Positions 32,620-44,337 of a stretch of DNA of 64,000 nt are shown piece after piece; position 1 is the first letter of the stretch; each line of letters opens with the position of its first letter. The translations under genes were made by a program, and so were the position numbers. Below the pieces are notes generated by a model. The model saw nothing but the letters and a program-made list of their open reading frames with translations. It ran no database searches and was not told the DNA's origin. The DNA is taken from the NCBI GenBank assembly GCA_016271365.2, contig CM028136.1, positions 471,198,001 through 471,262,000 on the forward strand, read 5' to 3'. The stretch is from Neoceratodus forsteri (lineage: Eukaryota > Chordata > Ceratodontiformes > Ceratodontidae).

Positions 32620-33445
32620 TCCATTTCCTGATTTACAGACATGCCCCTGCACTCTCATGTTTTGTGATGTAATATGATGGAGTCCACTGAGGTACACTCG
32701 ATAGACTTGTATAGGGACCCATTTTTACCTACTTTTTTATAATTTTAGAGTGCTGAGTTTAAAGGGAACAGGAATTGATTACTTATGTGCAGCTGTTTGA
32801 AATATCTCTATTTTCATAAATTATATTCATACCTCTAAAGGATCCCTATTTAACTGTGTCTGAATAAAAGCTGAAGCTGTCAGTTGTGTTTTGTATTGTT
32901 TTCTTTGTATGGACAACATTCTGTGCAGTTCCCTTCATGGAACCAAGAATTTGGTGTTTTGACTATGTTACTTCATGGTTTCAGAAGAGTGGGTGCTGTA
33001 CTGATAAGTTTATGCTCACATTTCTGAAAACATGAAGTGACATAGTCAAAACTCCAACTTCTTGATTCCATGAAAGGAACTGCACAGAATGTTGTCCATA
33101 AAAAAGAAAACAATATGAAACGCAACTGACAGCTTCAGCTTTTATTCAGTCACAGTTAAATAGGGATCCTTTAGAGGTATGAATATAATTTATGAAAATA
33201 GAGACATTTCAAACAGCTGCACATAAGTAATCAATTCCTGTCCTCTTTAGCAAATCAGAGCAACCAGTCAACTGACACAGCCAGTGTTAGTTGAGCGTTG
33301 GCCTTGACATGTTAAAATTAGCATCATACAATGGTAAAAAAGGCAGTTAAAGATAAGTCCCTGTACAAGACTAGGGAGCATGCCCCTGTGCTCTCCATAG
33401 TACTACATCAAAAAACATGACAGCATGGGAGGTGTCTCCAAATCA
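32620..33445. repeat. Large palindrome, arms about 230-400 bp
   Basis: The core arms 32762-32988 and 33012-33247 are inverted copies with only scattered differences. For example, tcagcttttattcag on one side faces ctgaataaaagctga on the other, with a loop of about 24 bp near 33000. Weaker inverted similarity extends outward (ttcctgattt.cagaca... at 32626 against its complement at 33445), interrupted by about 60 extra bases in the right arm. No coding capacity. A second SINE copy begins right after the right arm. Confidence 0.8.
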
Positions 33446-33484
33446 GGAAGTGAAAACAGGCTGTCATTGCACTGAGTCAAAATA

Positions 33485-34105
33485 CAATCTTTGGGCTGGC
33501 TCCATGGGACCAAGTGATGGGGCATCGCTCTGGCATGCTGGCGATCTGGGTTTGTACCTTTAGTCCGGATGTCAGAAGTGGAGGCCAGCAGAGAGGGAGT
33601 CAAGAGCGTTCCATAGATTCTTCCATACTAAGGGGCTGGGTCACTATGAGCCTCTCTTGTAGTGGCTCCTGGTGGTGGTATAGCAGAGGCATTCTTGGTG
33701 TGGGTGCCCACATGCCACCGAATGCCCCTTCCTGCAGGATGCTATTGCTGCTGCACATATTCAGCAGGTGGGCCCCAAAAACTGGAAAACTAGCCTGTTT
33801 CAGTCAGGCTGGATGACAGCAGCCATGTACCACCACACCATAGTACCCACAGTACACTGATCCTGTCCCCCCACTCCTGTCACTCTGGAAGACATGAGTT
33901 CACTACTCCCATGCTTTGCCCCCCCTCCAGGGAGGGGGCATCCCTGCAGGGATAAGCCAGAAACCTCTAGGGCCCAGGTAAGGTCAGGGATTAAGGTGAT
34001 GAGAACAGGCAGTGGGGAGTGAATTGGCGGGCAGCAGGGACACTGTGCCGCTCAAAGGAGTGTCAGGCTGAGGGGCATGGGAAGGAGGTAAAAAGATAAT
34101 GCAAA
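33485..34105 (+). mobile_element. tRNA-headed SINE, copy 2, about 620 bp
   Basis: Plus-strand copy of the family at 31161-31747. The head at 33505-33560 has gatggggcatcgctctggc and a B-box-like gggtttgtacc. The 3' region (gtcagggattaagg, ggagtgtcag, ggaggtaaaaagata) matches the reverse complement of copy 1 block by block. The poly(A)/target-site ends are not clear here. Non-coding. Confidence 0.6.
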
Positions 34106-34769
34106 GAAATCCCAAATTATAGGCACTTAAAAGTTACATTTTATGCAGCAATCAACTTTAGGGCAGGTAAAGCTCTTTCAGTGTTATTGAGTACCAGAAA
34201 AGGTGCTGTTTAAAGTGATGCAGTGTCACTAGAGAAAAGAAATAAAACATCTTATGCAAAATATTTAGTTTAGGGAAGGAAGCAAAGAAGGAAAACGTTG
34301 TTACCCACCACCTTATGAAGTAATGCTTTTCATGTTCCTCCTTATTCTATCCCCCCAACTTAATTTGATGGCATGCTCTTTGGTTTTGTTTGCATTCACC
34401 AGCCCAAATGTGAATATACACCGCCATGTCTATAACCTTTAGTATTTGAAACATCTTGAGAATGCCCCCTCTTAACTTTATCTTCTTTAGCCTGAAATGA
34501 GAGTATGTCCAGTCTCACCTCATTGCTCCCACCCCCCAGGCCAATAATCCACTTGGAATTTCCAGATGAGCTCATGTGCCAGTTGTTTGTTGGTGGGTGC
34601 AGTTTTGAGATGCCACTCCCAAACTTCGCTACAAAAATGATTAAACTGCACTTCTGAGAGTCAATAATATAAGCATACACAAATCTGATGCTGAGTTTCA
34701 TTTAATTGAGCTTCAAGTGCTCGAATTCTGGACAAATACACAGGCAAAAACTACCCCAGCACTTCACTT

Positions 34770-34814
34770 TCTCAGTAAGGCTTCATGAGGCCTCCTCATG
34801 AAAACTTACTGAGA
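34770..34814. repeat. 45-nt near-perfect hairpin
   Basis: Left arm tctcagtaaggcttcatgagg, shown here as tctcagtaag + gcttcatgagg, pairs with cctcatgaaaa + cttactgaga. That is 19 of 21 positions with a 3-nt loop. It abuts a CR1 3' fragment. It could be a palindrome relic or a small-RNA precursor-like fold; nothing shows expression. Confidence 0.75.
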
Positions 34815-34834
34815 AGAAGCAGCTACTAAGAATG

Positions 34835-35060
34835 AATTTTACCACTATGTATTTAATATGAGTAGTAAGGGAAACAAAAATGGTAATAGGATTCAAGAAT
34901 GAATGGGATAGGCATAGGGGAACCTTAGCGCTAAGAAAGGGGGGGGAGGGGATAAAGCCAGAGATCAAGTAGGGTATGCGGTGTTACAGTAGGTAGGGAA
35001 AATAGGCAGACTAGGTAGGTCAAGCGGTCCTTATCTGCCATCAGATTCTATGTTTCCACA
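34835..35060 (+). mobile_element. CR1 3' end fragment
   Basis: Short plus-strand fragment ending aggcagactaggtaggtc...ccttatctgcc...attctatgtttcc, the CR1 3' UTR and ttctatgt-type tail. Upstream gaatgaatgggataggcata matches the end of CR1 ORF2 (compare 3635-3660). No usable coding left. Confidence 0.75.
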
Positions 35061-35064
35061 TTTC

Positions 35065-36661
35065 TAGCACTCCAACTGTGATTGAAACAAGGCCTTGTTG
35101 AGGAGAAGGAGCACCTCCCTTGATTTGCTTCTTAGCCCCATCTAATGCCAGCATTACATTTGCTTACTTGATTGTAGTAGCACACTGCCTGCTTGGCTTT
35201 AGCATACAGTCTGCAATTACCCCTGGATCCTTTTCCTTGGTTGTGTTGTCCACTGTTGCACTATGCAGGGTTTACAATAGTAGCCAGAGATATATCCAGA
35301 TATACAATAGCTGGATATTTCTTAGAAAAATCCAGTCTTTTTAATTTCCTGTGATATAGCTGGATACACCTAAAAATTTACTGGGATATATCTCTGACTG
35401 CCACTGTATGTGCAACCCAGATTCCTCACCCCTAAATGTAGTACCTTGCACTTCCCGCATTAAATCTAGGCCTCCATGTCTTGGTCCATGACCTTAATGT
35501 GGGAAGACTCCACTGTAGTGCAACCTCATCCTTTGCAGTGTTCACCCTTCTTGTCAATTTAGTGACATTAGTAAACCTTGGCAACTTGCTTCTGATCCCC
35601 CCTTCCCCTCCAGGTAATTTATAAATACTGTATGTTAAAAAGCAACACATCCAGCTCTGACCCCTGAGGTACTCTTCTCAGAAAATCTCTGCTCTCTGAA
35701 TGGTGATGATGCACCATCACTTTGCTTTCTACTGTACCTGTTACTTAATTTGCTATCCACCACATGCACAATTTGTGGACTCCATATTGTATTTCTGTCT
35801 TATTCCATTAGTCTCCATTCAGTATAGGGTCAAAGGTCCTCTTAAAGTCCACATGCACAATATATGGTATACTGTACAACTTCTGTCCACATTCCTAGTT
35901 ACAGTACCTCCTCAGAAAAGGCAGTTATTTTGGTTTGGTAGGACCTACGGTCTCTTTTTCAAAATCATGCTGTGTGCTCCAGAACAGCCCACTTTCATCT
36001 TAGTGCTGAACCACCACATATTTTATCGTTGAATGGCTGAAATACTTTGTAAAGCATTGAATTAAAGCAGCAGCGCAACAAAATAGGTCAACAATTACCC
36101 TACCTGTCTGTCACTATAAAAGATTCCAGGCATTCTTCAGTGTTATTTGGTGGTAACATTTTCTAGTTTAAAAAAGTGAGTATTTTATAAATGTTTTAAT
36201 TTAGTTTTTTCTCAAGAAAAAAAAAAGATGGCCACCACATTTGACTTTGAAATACCATTGCAGAGTTGGCAAGAATCAGGATTGAAAAAATAAATAAAAA
36301 CTCATGGTGCACAGCATAGGGGATGCCTAGAAAAGTAGATTTGACAGGTATGCTCATATGTTTTATTTACAGCTGTAACTAGTTTGTTGGAAAAACATTT
36401 TTTTGCACTGCTTCTTCAAGTTTCAGTGATCTACAGTTATTGTAACTCTAAACTTGTCCCCTTCTTGATCAGTGGAATGACATCAGCTGTTGTCCTACCC
36501 TCTGGTAGTATCTGTCTGTAAGGAGTCCTAAACAATATCAGTGTGGGGTCCAGTCAGAACTCCTTTTAACTCCTGCTGTTTTCCTTGAATAGATACCAGC
36601 AGGACCCTGGGATTTTCCCAGATTCCCACACTCCAGATACTTAACAACTAATTCACTGACC
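35065..36661 (-). mobile_element. Old L3/CR1-like LINE, 3' half, degenerate
   Basis: Minus-strand, heavily decayed CR1/L3-clade coding. Recognisable plus-strand echoes are tgcaattacccctggatccttttcctt (order of the RVIxDN..D block), gtaccttgcacttcccgcattaaat (FNAGKCKVLH-type block) and ctctgacccctgaggtactc (GVPQGS region), each quoted as family comparison. The RT palm is at about 35480-35690. It is interrupted by the TIR element 36062-36419 and resumes at 36420-36661 (cccctt.ttgatcagtgg...). No intact frame. Confidence 0.6.
36062..36419. mobile_element. TIR element (MITE-like), copy 2
   Basis: Second copy of the 32025-32389 element in the same orientation. The left end is ttaaagcagcagcgcaaca; the right end is tttgcactgcttcttcaa. 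Inner blocks are in the same order. It is inserted in the decayed L3/CR1-like LINE. Non-coding. Confidence 0.75.
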
Positions 36662-38893
36662 TACGCAGCCAGTATAGTGTTATGCTTGTGTAACTGTGTT
36701 AGTTTTGGTTGTGGCCGTTCGCACCCTCTACTCCAAAGGAATTACCACCCTGTAGGGGTACGAAGCAAAGAACTCTCTGAGAGGGTTCTGCCCCTAGAGG
36801 TGCCACAGGATGGTTCCCGTGGCCAAAAGTACCTTGGGAATCCCCAAAAGAAATTTAGTATCATCCCCAAAGGAGGCAACATGATCGTGTTGAGCAAGCA
36901 GTAACAGTGGCGTAAGAAGCAGTAACTGGAACATAGTAGTAAGAAGAATAGTGATGGCTTGCATTGAGAGAAGGGATCCCCTAAGGAGAGAGGGAACGGC
37001 AGTACATCCTCCACCTCCACCAACAACGGAACCTACCTAAGGAAACTAGGGGAAAACTATGCTAAGTGTTATGACCTGAGGCAATGGAGGAGAGAAAAAA
37101 AAAACCCAATGAGGAGGAAATCTCTGGGGATCCAAGGCCTAGGTCACCTTACCTCCAGGCTTGGGAAAATGTATTTGGTGACAGCTCTGCAGCTGCAATT
37201 TGGAAAACCCAATTAAAGGGAGGTGGAAAATATTCCAATTTGGAGGAAGGCTCTCACTCAAACCCTCTAGCGGGAACATCTTGGAAGGTTGTGAGAAAAC
37301 TCTGCAACAATACGAGCATCCAAGGTGCAGGAGGAGAGCAACAACTGCTGAGGCACTCACCTGGCCTACCCACCCTAAATCAAACCAGGAGAACCAGAGG
37401 CAGTCGTGGGGAGAATGCGGTGAAGGTGCCTTGCTAGGGAAACCACTAAAGTCAATGGCCAACCGTTATAGAGGAACACTAGAGCCAAAGGAGATCGTCG
37501 TAACCACCCTTCACCGCTAGTCATAAATTCTACACCAGGAGCTGCTATCGTGTAGCAGGCAGCTAAAGCCAAGCCTGGGGCAAGGACATTCTCAGCTATG
37601 GGCCAGGTGAGAAGGATCCCGCCTCAAGTTGGACATGCTCGATGACGCGGACTAAATGCAGAGCGAGACAGTCGGCTGCAGGAACCTCCGCCAGATTAGA
37701 ATGGCTGGCATGCCCCAGAATTGATTGAGAGCTGTAAAGCTGGTAAGATGAATGAGCACGGCATGCTGAGATCGTAAGGAGCATTGAGTGCTGAGACCTT
37801 GCAAGGTCTGATGCAGATTGAGAGCAGTAGAATCCCAGGCAAAGCCGAGGGGATGGCACTAGGCATAAAGCAATGGTTGCATAAGCAAGGAGCAATGGTT
37901 GTGTAAGCAAGTGAGGACCTGATAGGTCAGTAAGCAGTAGTAGTAGTAATAGGTGGACCTGCATAACAACTGTATAGCAAGTAAACAGCACTGAGTTAGG
38001 GGAAAGCCAGCCAGACATGAATAGCCAAATCAAGGTGACAAACTCTGAGGATTTTCGGCAGCAAAGACAGGATTTAGAACAAAATTAATTAACCACATAG
38101 GCCACGACCCCCCCAAATCCCTCCCAGTCCCCACCGTAGGACAAACAAGGAAGTGATGAAAGGCCAAGAACCACATGCAGATATAAAAGCTAGTTTAATA
38201 GCCTTAGCAGGAGCTTCAGCTAACCTCAGAGTAAACAAGGTAGAATAGGAATGGGTGTAAACAATGCAGCAGCAGGAAGCAAGTGGGCCTGTACAGCAGT
38301 AGTTAAATGAGTACAGTGTTAAAACACAGGCACTGGATACAATAGTAATTAAAGTAAACAGTCAGCAGCAGTGGCTGAAGTTGTAGGTAACTGAAAGCAG
38401 TAGCATGTGCTCTGAGTAGGTTTGCAATTGCAGTGCAGTAAATTGAGAGTTGTAACTGAAAGCAAGCAGAATGAGCTCTGTAGTAGCAGTATGCTAGGAG
38501 TTTTAAAAATAACCCCCAAGAAGAGGAAACCAAAACACAGCAAAACAGAAAAAAGGGAAGGCCCCCAAAAAACAAGAAACAAAACACAGGGAAGCATACA
38601 GCCAGAGGAAAGATACAAACCAGAAGCAGGAAAACAAACTGAAGTCCAGCAGACACACACAGAAACAGCAGGCTTGGGGGGGGGGGGTTAGACCCCAGCC
38701 AGCTCAGAAGACAAACCAACATAGCCTCCAGCTGCAAATACAAAATGCTTCACAGTGAGGCTGAGAGGAACTGCTTATATAACTCAGGAAGTGGGAGTGG
38801 CTGGCTGCTTGGCCACTGAATTACAGGCAAGCCTTTCAATTCTGGTATAAATAGTTTCTTGCTTGGCATGTACCTCTCCCATAACTTCCAGCC
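36662..38893. other. Unassigned 2.2 kb, possible LTR/leader sequence
   Basis: No recognisable protein. The segment interrupts the decayed L3/CR1-like LINE, so it is an insertion of its own. TATA-like boxes occur at 38774-38782 (cttatataac) and 38847-38855 (gtataaatag). 38160-38760 is AG-rich with many agcagtag motifs and a G-run at 38679-38688. An old LTR or a non-coding element would fit. I cannot show paired ends. Confidence 0.4.
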
Positions 38894-39265
38894 CAGCTGG
38901 CAATGAACTCCAAAAAGCACTGTGATGAAAATAAAATGCGCTGGTAATTACATAAATAGTCAAGAGTTTTATTTATTCCAAAATACACAGACCAACAGGG
39001 GGCTGACAAAAACTACAGTTGAAGCGCCGGGGCTTAATCAAGAGTGACAGGAGTTTACCTGTTGGTATATGAATTTTGGCATAAATATCACTCCTGCCTA
39101 TTTATGTAATTGCCAGAATGTTTTATTTTCATTGCAGTGTTTTTTTGGAGTGTTTGGGATCTCCTGTCCTGTCTGGTAAACATTTGGGAGCTATCAGTCC
39201 CCAACCAAAGTACTGAAGTTATTACCACCATAGCACACCTGAGTCCTGTCCAGCTGGCAATGAAC
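38894..39265. mobile_element. Insertion with 15-bp TSD and internal inverted repeat
   Basis: The 15-mer cagctggcaatgaac occurs at 38894-38908 and 39251-39265, bracketing a 342-bp insert. Most of the insert is a fold-back: ctccaaaaagcactg...accaacag (38908-39000) is the inverse of ctgttggta...tttttttggag (39058-39150), about 92 bp per arm with a loop near 57 bp. A perfect 15-bp duplication is typical of LINE-mediated insertion, unlike most TIR transposons. The structure is therefore odd. Confidence 0.75.
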
Positions 39266-39928
39266 CTTGATCTCCTTACTAATATCTAACACAAAGTAGT
39301 TATTCTGTGACTTGACTAGTCCCTCAGCATTGCTCAGAAGTTTATCTCCCTCTCTAAACATCTGCAGTGCTGCCTTATCCCTGGCTCTCGTTTTGTTCCC
39401 TATGTATTAAAAAAATGTTTCATTCCCTTGATCCCCTATGTGAGCTTCTCTTCCAGACCAGCACTGGTCTGGACAATATTAGCACTGCATTCTTTCTGTC
39501 AGGCACTATGCTGTAGTTCATTTGCTGTGTTGCCAGCATCATTCCTCTTCTCATACACTATTTTTAACACTTGATTTTCCCTGAATTACTTTAGAAAATC
39601 GTGGCGGCCACTACCTAGCCCTCTTGCCCACAATGCTCATGGGGGACACTTCTAGTCATTGGCTCCATTATATTTACCTTCAGGTCCTCCCACTTGGTTT
39701 TACCACTCCCATTCATTGGTGTATTCAACCATTTAGCCACAGCAACGTTTCACAGTTTATAAAAATCTGTTCTCCTGAACTTTAATGTCCTGGTCTTATT
39801 TTTGCTGAAGCAACTTACCCATATTACCTCAGATTTAATTCTGTTATGGCCACTGTTACCCATCAGCACTGTTGCCCAACTGGTACTCTGTTTGTAGGTC
39901 TCTCCCCTTCTGGACCTTTATCTTTCAT
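39266..39928 (-). mobile_element. Old L3/CR1-like LINE, endonuclease-RT linker region
   Basis: Continuation of the decayed minus-strand LINE of 35065-36661. The plus-strand order ctcctgaactttaatgtcctggtctta...ttctgttatggcc corresponds to the linker after the endonuclease in CR1 elements (compare ctcctgaagtccagtaccc near 17900 in the younger copy). The younger CR1 at 39929 cuts it off. Confidence 0.5.
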
Positions 39929-40042
39929 AGAAACATAGAAACATAGAAGTTGATGGCAGATAAGGACCGCAAGGCCCATCCAGTCTGCCCATTTCTTTTT
40001 CTACCTTATAAATGTGCCATCGGCCTTTGCTCTGTCAGTGGT

Positions 40043-43000
40043 CTATCTATTCATACTCATCTGTATTGCTCCCTTATGCCTATACCATGCCTGTTTGAAG
40101 CCCTGCACTGTATTCATAGCCACCACTTCCTGAGGTAGGCCGTTCCAAGCATCCACCACCCTTTCTGTGAAAAAGTGTTTCCTCACATTCCCCCTTAATT
40201 GGCCTCCCTCTAATCTCATGCTGTGTCCTCTAGTCCTGCTATTTTTCTTATATTTAAACACGTTAGACTCTTTCACCTTGTTAATGCCCTTAAGGTGTTT
40301 GAATGTCTCGATCATATCACCTCTCTCCCTCCTTTGCTCAAGGGTATACATATTGAGCTCGGTTAATCTGTCCTCATATGTCTTCTGATGCAGTCCCCGC
40401 ACCATTTTGGTTGCCCTTCTCTGGATTGCCTCAATTTGGTTAATGTCCTTGTGAAGGTGTGGCCTCCAGTACTGCATGCAGTACTCCAGATGGGGCCTAA
40501 CCAGTGTCTTGTAAAGAGGGATTATTACCTTTTTCTTACGACTTGTGATACCCCTACTTATACACCCTAACACCCCCCTAGCCTTACCTACTGCTTTAGA
40601 AGTCTGCTTGGATGATTTCAGGTCATCAGTGATGATGATGCCCAAGTCTCTTTCTTCCTTTGTCACTGCCAGCAACTCCCCTCCCAGCCTATAAGTGGCT
40701 TCAGGGTTTCTCTTCCCTATGTGCATGATCTTGCACTTCTTCGCATTAAATCCCAGCTGCCACTCTTCTGACCATTTTGCTAGTTTACCAGGTCTCTTCT
40801 CATTCTGTCCACCCCATCTGGATCATCTACTCTGTTGCAGATCTTGGTGTCATCTGCAAACAGACAAACCTTACCCTCTAGTCCATCTGCAAGGTCACTA
40901 ATGAAGATATTGAAGAGGACTGGCCCCAGGACTGATCCCTGAGGTACCCCACTTGTGACTTGCATCTCTTCTGACTGTATACCATTTACCACCACTCTCT
41001 GTTTTCTGCCCATCAACCAGTTTGCCACCCAGTTGACTAACTTCTGACCCACCGAGCCTACCCAGCTTATTTATCAATCTTCTATGTGGAACAGCGTCAA
41101 AGCTTTGCTGAAGTCCAGGTAGGCGACATCAACTGCTCCCCTTGGTCCACCACTCTGGTTACCCAGTCAAAGAAATCCATGAGATTAGTTTGACAGGACC
41201 TTCCTTTTGTAAACCCATGCTGTCTTGGATCCTGTGCCCCTATGGATTCCAGGTGTTGCACTATCCTTTCTTTAAGGAGTGCCTCCATAATCTTGCCCAC
41301 TACTGAGGTAAGACTAACTGGTCTGTAGTTCCCTGCCTCCTCCCTGCTACCACTTTTGTGGAGCGGGATCACATGAGCCCTTCTCCAGTCTTCTGGGACC
41401 TCTCCTGTGCTCATAGACTCACTAAACAATTCTGCTAATGGCTCTGCTAGTTCCACCCTTAGCTCCTTAAGTACCCTGGGATGTATGCCATCAGGTCACA
41501 TTGCCTTATCCACCCTGAGCTTAGCGAGCTCTTGTAGGACCCTTTCTTTTGTGAAGGGAGTAGTGCTCACCTCCCTCCCCCCTGTGTCCAGGGTGCTGAG
41601 CTGTGGGCCCTGCCCTACCTTCTCTTCAGTAAATACTGAGCAAAAGTATCTATCTAGGATAGATGTTTTTACAGGGTCCTCTTCCTCACGTGTCCTCTTT
41701 TCTCCATTGAGCTTAGCAATACCCCCTCTGGACTTTCGCCTTTCACTAATGTATCTATAGAAAGTCTTGTCACCTTCTTTTACTGTTCGTGCTAGTGTTT
41801 CCTCAGTTTGGACTTTGTCTGCCTTACTGCCTTCCCTGCTTCCCTTAGGGCAGTTTGGTATGCCTCCTATCTTCATCCCGCTGTGTTGTCTTATATTTCC
41901 TGAAGGCCAGCCTTTTGGCTCTGACCTTTTCTGCTACTGTATTTGAGAACCAAAGTGGTTTCCTTCTTCTTTTGCACTTCCTTTTCTGTCTAACACAATG
42001 GGATGTTGCTTCAAGTATTGCATCCTTAATGCTTGCCCTTTGCCTGTATCCCCTCACCTGTGTTTCTTTTTGCCAGGGCTAACTTAACTCTGTTGGCCAT
42101 CTTATCAAAGTCAGCTCCTCTGAAGTCTCATATTTTTGCCTTGGAATGGGATGATTTAGATGTAGTAGCCAAATTGAACCATACCATGTGATGGTCACTG
42201 GCCCCCAGGTGACCTTCTACTTGGAGATCTGTGATCCCTTCCCTGTTAGTCTATACTAGATCTAGGATAGCCCTGTCTCTTGTGGGTTGTTGTACTAGTT
42301 GTTTAAGGCCCTCCCCCTGCAGGGAATCCACCATGTGTCTAGTTCTGGCAGATGTTCCTGCTGCTATTGACCAATCTGTATCCGGCATGTTGAAGTCCCC
42401 CATTATCAGAACCTCCCCTTTAGCTGTCATGTTTTGTATATCTTCTAACAGTAATGTGTCTATGTCCTCCCCCTGGTCTGGGTGCCTGTAGACAACCCCG
42501 GTTCTTATGGCTGTCCCATTTCCTGTTTCCAGCATGACCCACAGTTCTTCTGGCTCCTTATGTGTATTCTGAATTTCTGTAGCTTTGATATTTTCATTGA
42601 CATACAGGGCCACTCCACCCCCCCCTTTTGCACCTCGGTCTCTTCTGAACAATACATAGCCAGGTACTGAAGTCTCCCAAGTGTGGTTACTGGTAAACCA
42701 CATCTCACTAATTGCTACTATGTCCAGTTTAGCCTCTGACATTATTGCCTGCAGGTCTGGGATCTTATTTCCCAGGCTGTGAGCATTTGTGTACATGATT
42801 TTCCATTGGCCAGATTTCAGTGTGTTAGTTGTTGGGTGAGGTTTGGCATTTCCCCTATGCGTCGTATGGGGACACGGACCTTTTTTCTTACATGGTGATG
42901 CAAATGAACTGCAAACATGCTGAATCCCTGTTTGACCACTAGCTGAGGGGGAGGGTGTTCTTCCCATTCGACGTATGGGGTGCTGCACCCCTCTCCCCAT
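40043..43000 (-). pseudogene. CR1 ORF2: endonuclease-reverse transcriptase, few breaks
   Basis: Starts at ATG 43000, two codons after the ORF1 TAG. Open pieces: 43000-42251 (endonuclease: NAHSLGNKIPDL, ISEMWFT, GGGGVALYV, VVYRHPDQ, MGDFNMPDTDW), with SDH at 42191-42199 in another frame; 42057-41496 (linker); 41456-41097 (RT: VIPLHKSGS, NYRPVSLTSVVGKIMEAL, HGFTKGRSCQTNL); 41052-40780 (SGVPQGSVLGP at 40938-40950 region, CLFADDTKIC with FADD at 40849-40860); and 40726-40043 (PLYKTLVRPHLEYC, NGLPQEVV). The last frame, 227 codons, is intact to its natural end. Full-length CR1 ORF2 is roughly 900-1,000 residues. Confidence 0.9.
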
Positions 43001-43003
43001 TTG

Positions 43004-43967
43004 CTAGTTTAAATATTCTGCAAAGACATCAAACTTCTGCCCCAATGCACTGACTCCTCCTTAGTCAGATGCAGTCCATCAAATTAAAGAACTTTCGCTC
43101 CCAGAACTGTTGCCAGTTCCTACAAATCTGTGTCCTTTTCCTGGCACCAGCCCTTGAGCCACATGTTTAGCTCCCCTATCTCCCCTCTGACCTTCCATCC
43201 ATCTGTCCCCCTCTCCCAGACTGGCAGGATCTCAGAGAAGGAGATGCCGGACGAAATGGATGATAGTTTGTCACCCAGCCTGGTCATGTGTTCCTTGGTC
43301 TCCACAACTGACTGGCTGGCAAGATCATTAGTCCCTATGTGTACCAGGATGTCAATGTTTTCTCCTGCTTTGTGAACAATTTTAGCAACGCGGTCAGTGT
43401 CTCTCCACACTGATGAACCTGGGAGATGTCTGACCATTACCCCTGGCTGAAGATGGGTATCAACCCCCCGAATCATGGAGTCTCCTATGATCAGAAGTTT
43501 TTTTGATTTCCTTTTTGCTTTTTTTGTTTTGGTTCCTGATTTGGGTGAGTTTTGTTGTGCTAGCTCCTGTGCTGCAGTTTCCTGCTCTGCAGTGTCCTCT
43601 GCCACTTTGTTTGATTTCAGAGATAGAGGCAGATACCTGTTTGTAGTGTTTACATGTTTTTTGGAGGTAATATGTTGGAGAGCAGAGAGTGATGGGGCAC
43701 CCAATTTGCCCCTCTAACCACCTGCCAACCTCCTGCCCAACTACCCTCTGCGGTGAGGTTTTCTTTTGGATGTTGGGGAAATGGTGGGTGGTTCTTATAA
43801 TGTATTTCCACTTGAATATGAAATTTGAGGCACGCACTCTCTGCCCATGCTGCCCGGAGCTGAGCCCTAAGATCTCCAATGGACCAGCATGTAGGACAGT
43901 GTCCTAAATCCTGTAAGACTATCCTTCTGAAAATTGTTCCACAGTACCTGCAGTTAATGATATCCAT
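43004..43967 (-). pseudogene. CR1 ORF1: zinc-finger plus SGNH esterase, broken
   Basis: Starts at ATG 43967. The N-terminus has a Cys-rich motif (NCRYCGTIFRR...GHCPTCW), a likely zinc-binding module of CR1 ORF1. A frameshift leads to 43704-43120, with a basic stretch (KKAKRKSKKL) and the SGNH blocks: LIIGDSMIRG (Ser codon 43477-43479), HLPGSSVWRD, VHIGTNDLAS and SGISFSEILPVW. A stop at 43120 and another frameshift separate the final block FDGLHLTKEES (DGLHL 43066-43080), so all catalytic residues are present in the DNA. The ORF ends in TTA AAC TAG (43004-43012). Confidence 0.88.
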
Positions 43968-44337
43968 TCCTGATAAGTTGCTGGGTTTATAACCTAGTGA
44001 GAGTAATTAGAAGGAAGAAAATGCAAGTAATGGTTTGATTTTGTGTTTTGTTTTTGTATAACTTGTTATACCAAGTTAAATTACTGGTACCCCTGTAAAT
44101 GAGCTCACCTTGTGGATGCCCCACTGATCCGCCCCTTCCTGCTCTGCCACAGGAAATGACACAACTGTGGTACCCTATAAAAGGAGTGTAGTGTGGGTGG
44201 TTGGGGGTGGGTAGTGGCTGGGCCCTTCCCCCGCCGATAAAGAAGAACCATGGATGAAAGAACAAGGAGGTAAGAGCAGAAACAATCAGTCAACAACAAA
44301 TGCAGTAACCTGAAAGCTTATCCTAATGTTAGATAAA

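Larger units (their letters stand above)
39929..44330 (-). mobile_element. CR1 LINE, most complete copy
   Basis: Minus-strand CR1 with both ORFs. The 3' end at 39929 has three tandem gaaacata-type units (TTTCTATG on the coding strand), the CR1 tail hallmark. From the 5' side: UTR (44330-43968), ORF1 (43967-43004), TAG, ORF2 (43000-40043). Compared with the copy at 15736-19460 it has longer open frames and keeps GDS, DGLHL, GDFNMPD, SDH and FADD, so it is younger. Several frameshifts still break it. Confidence 0.9.
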
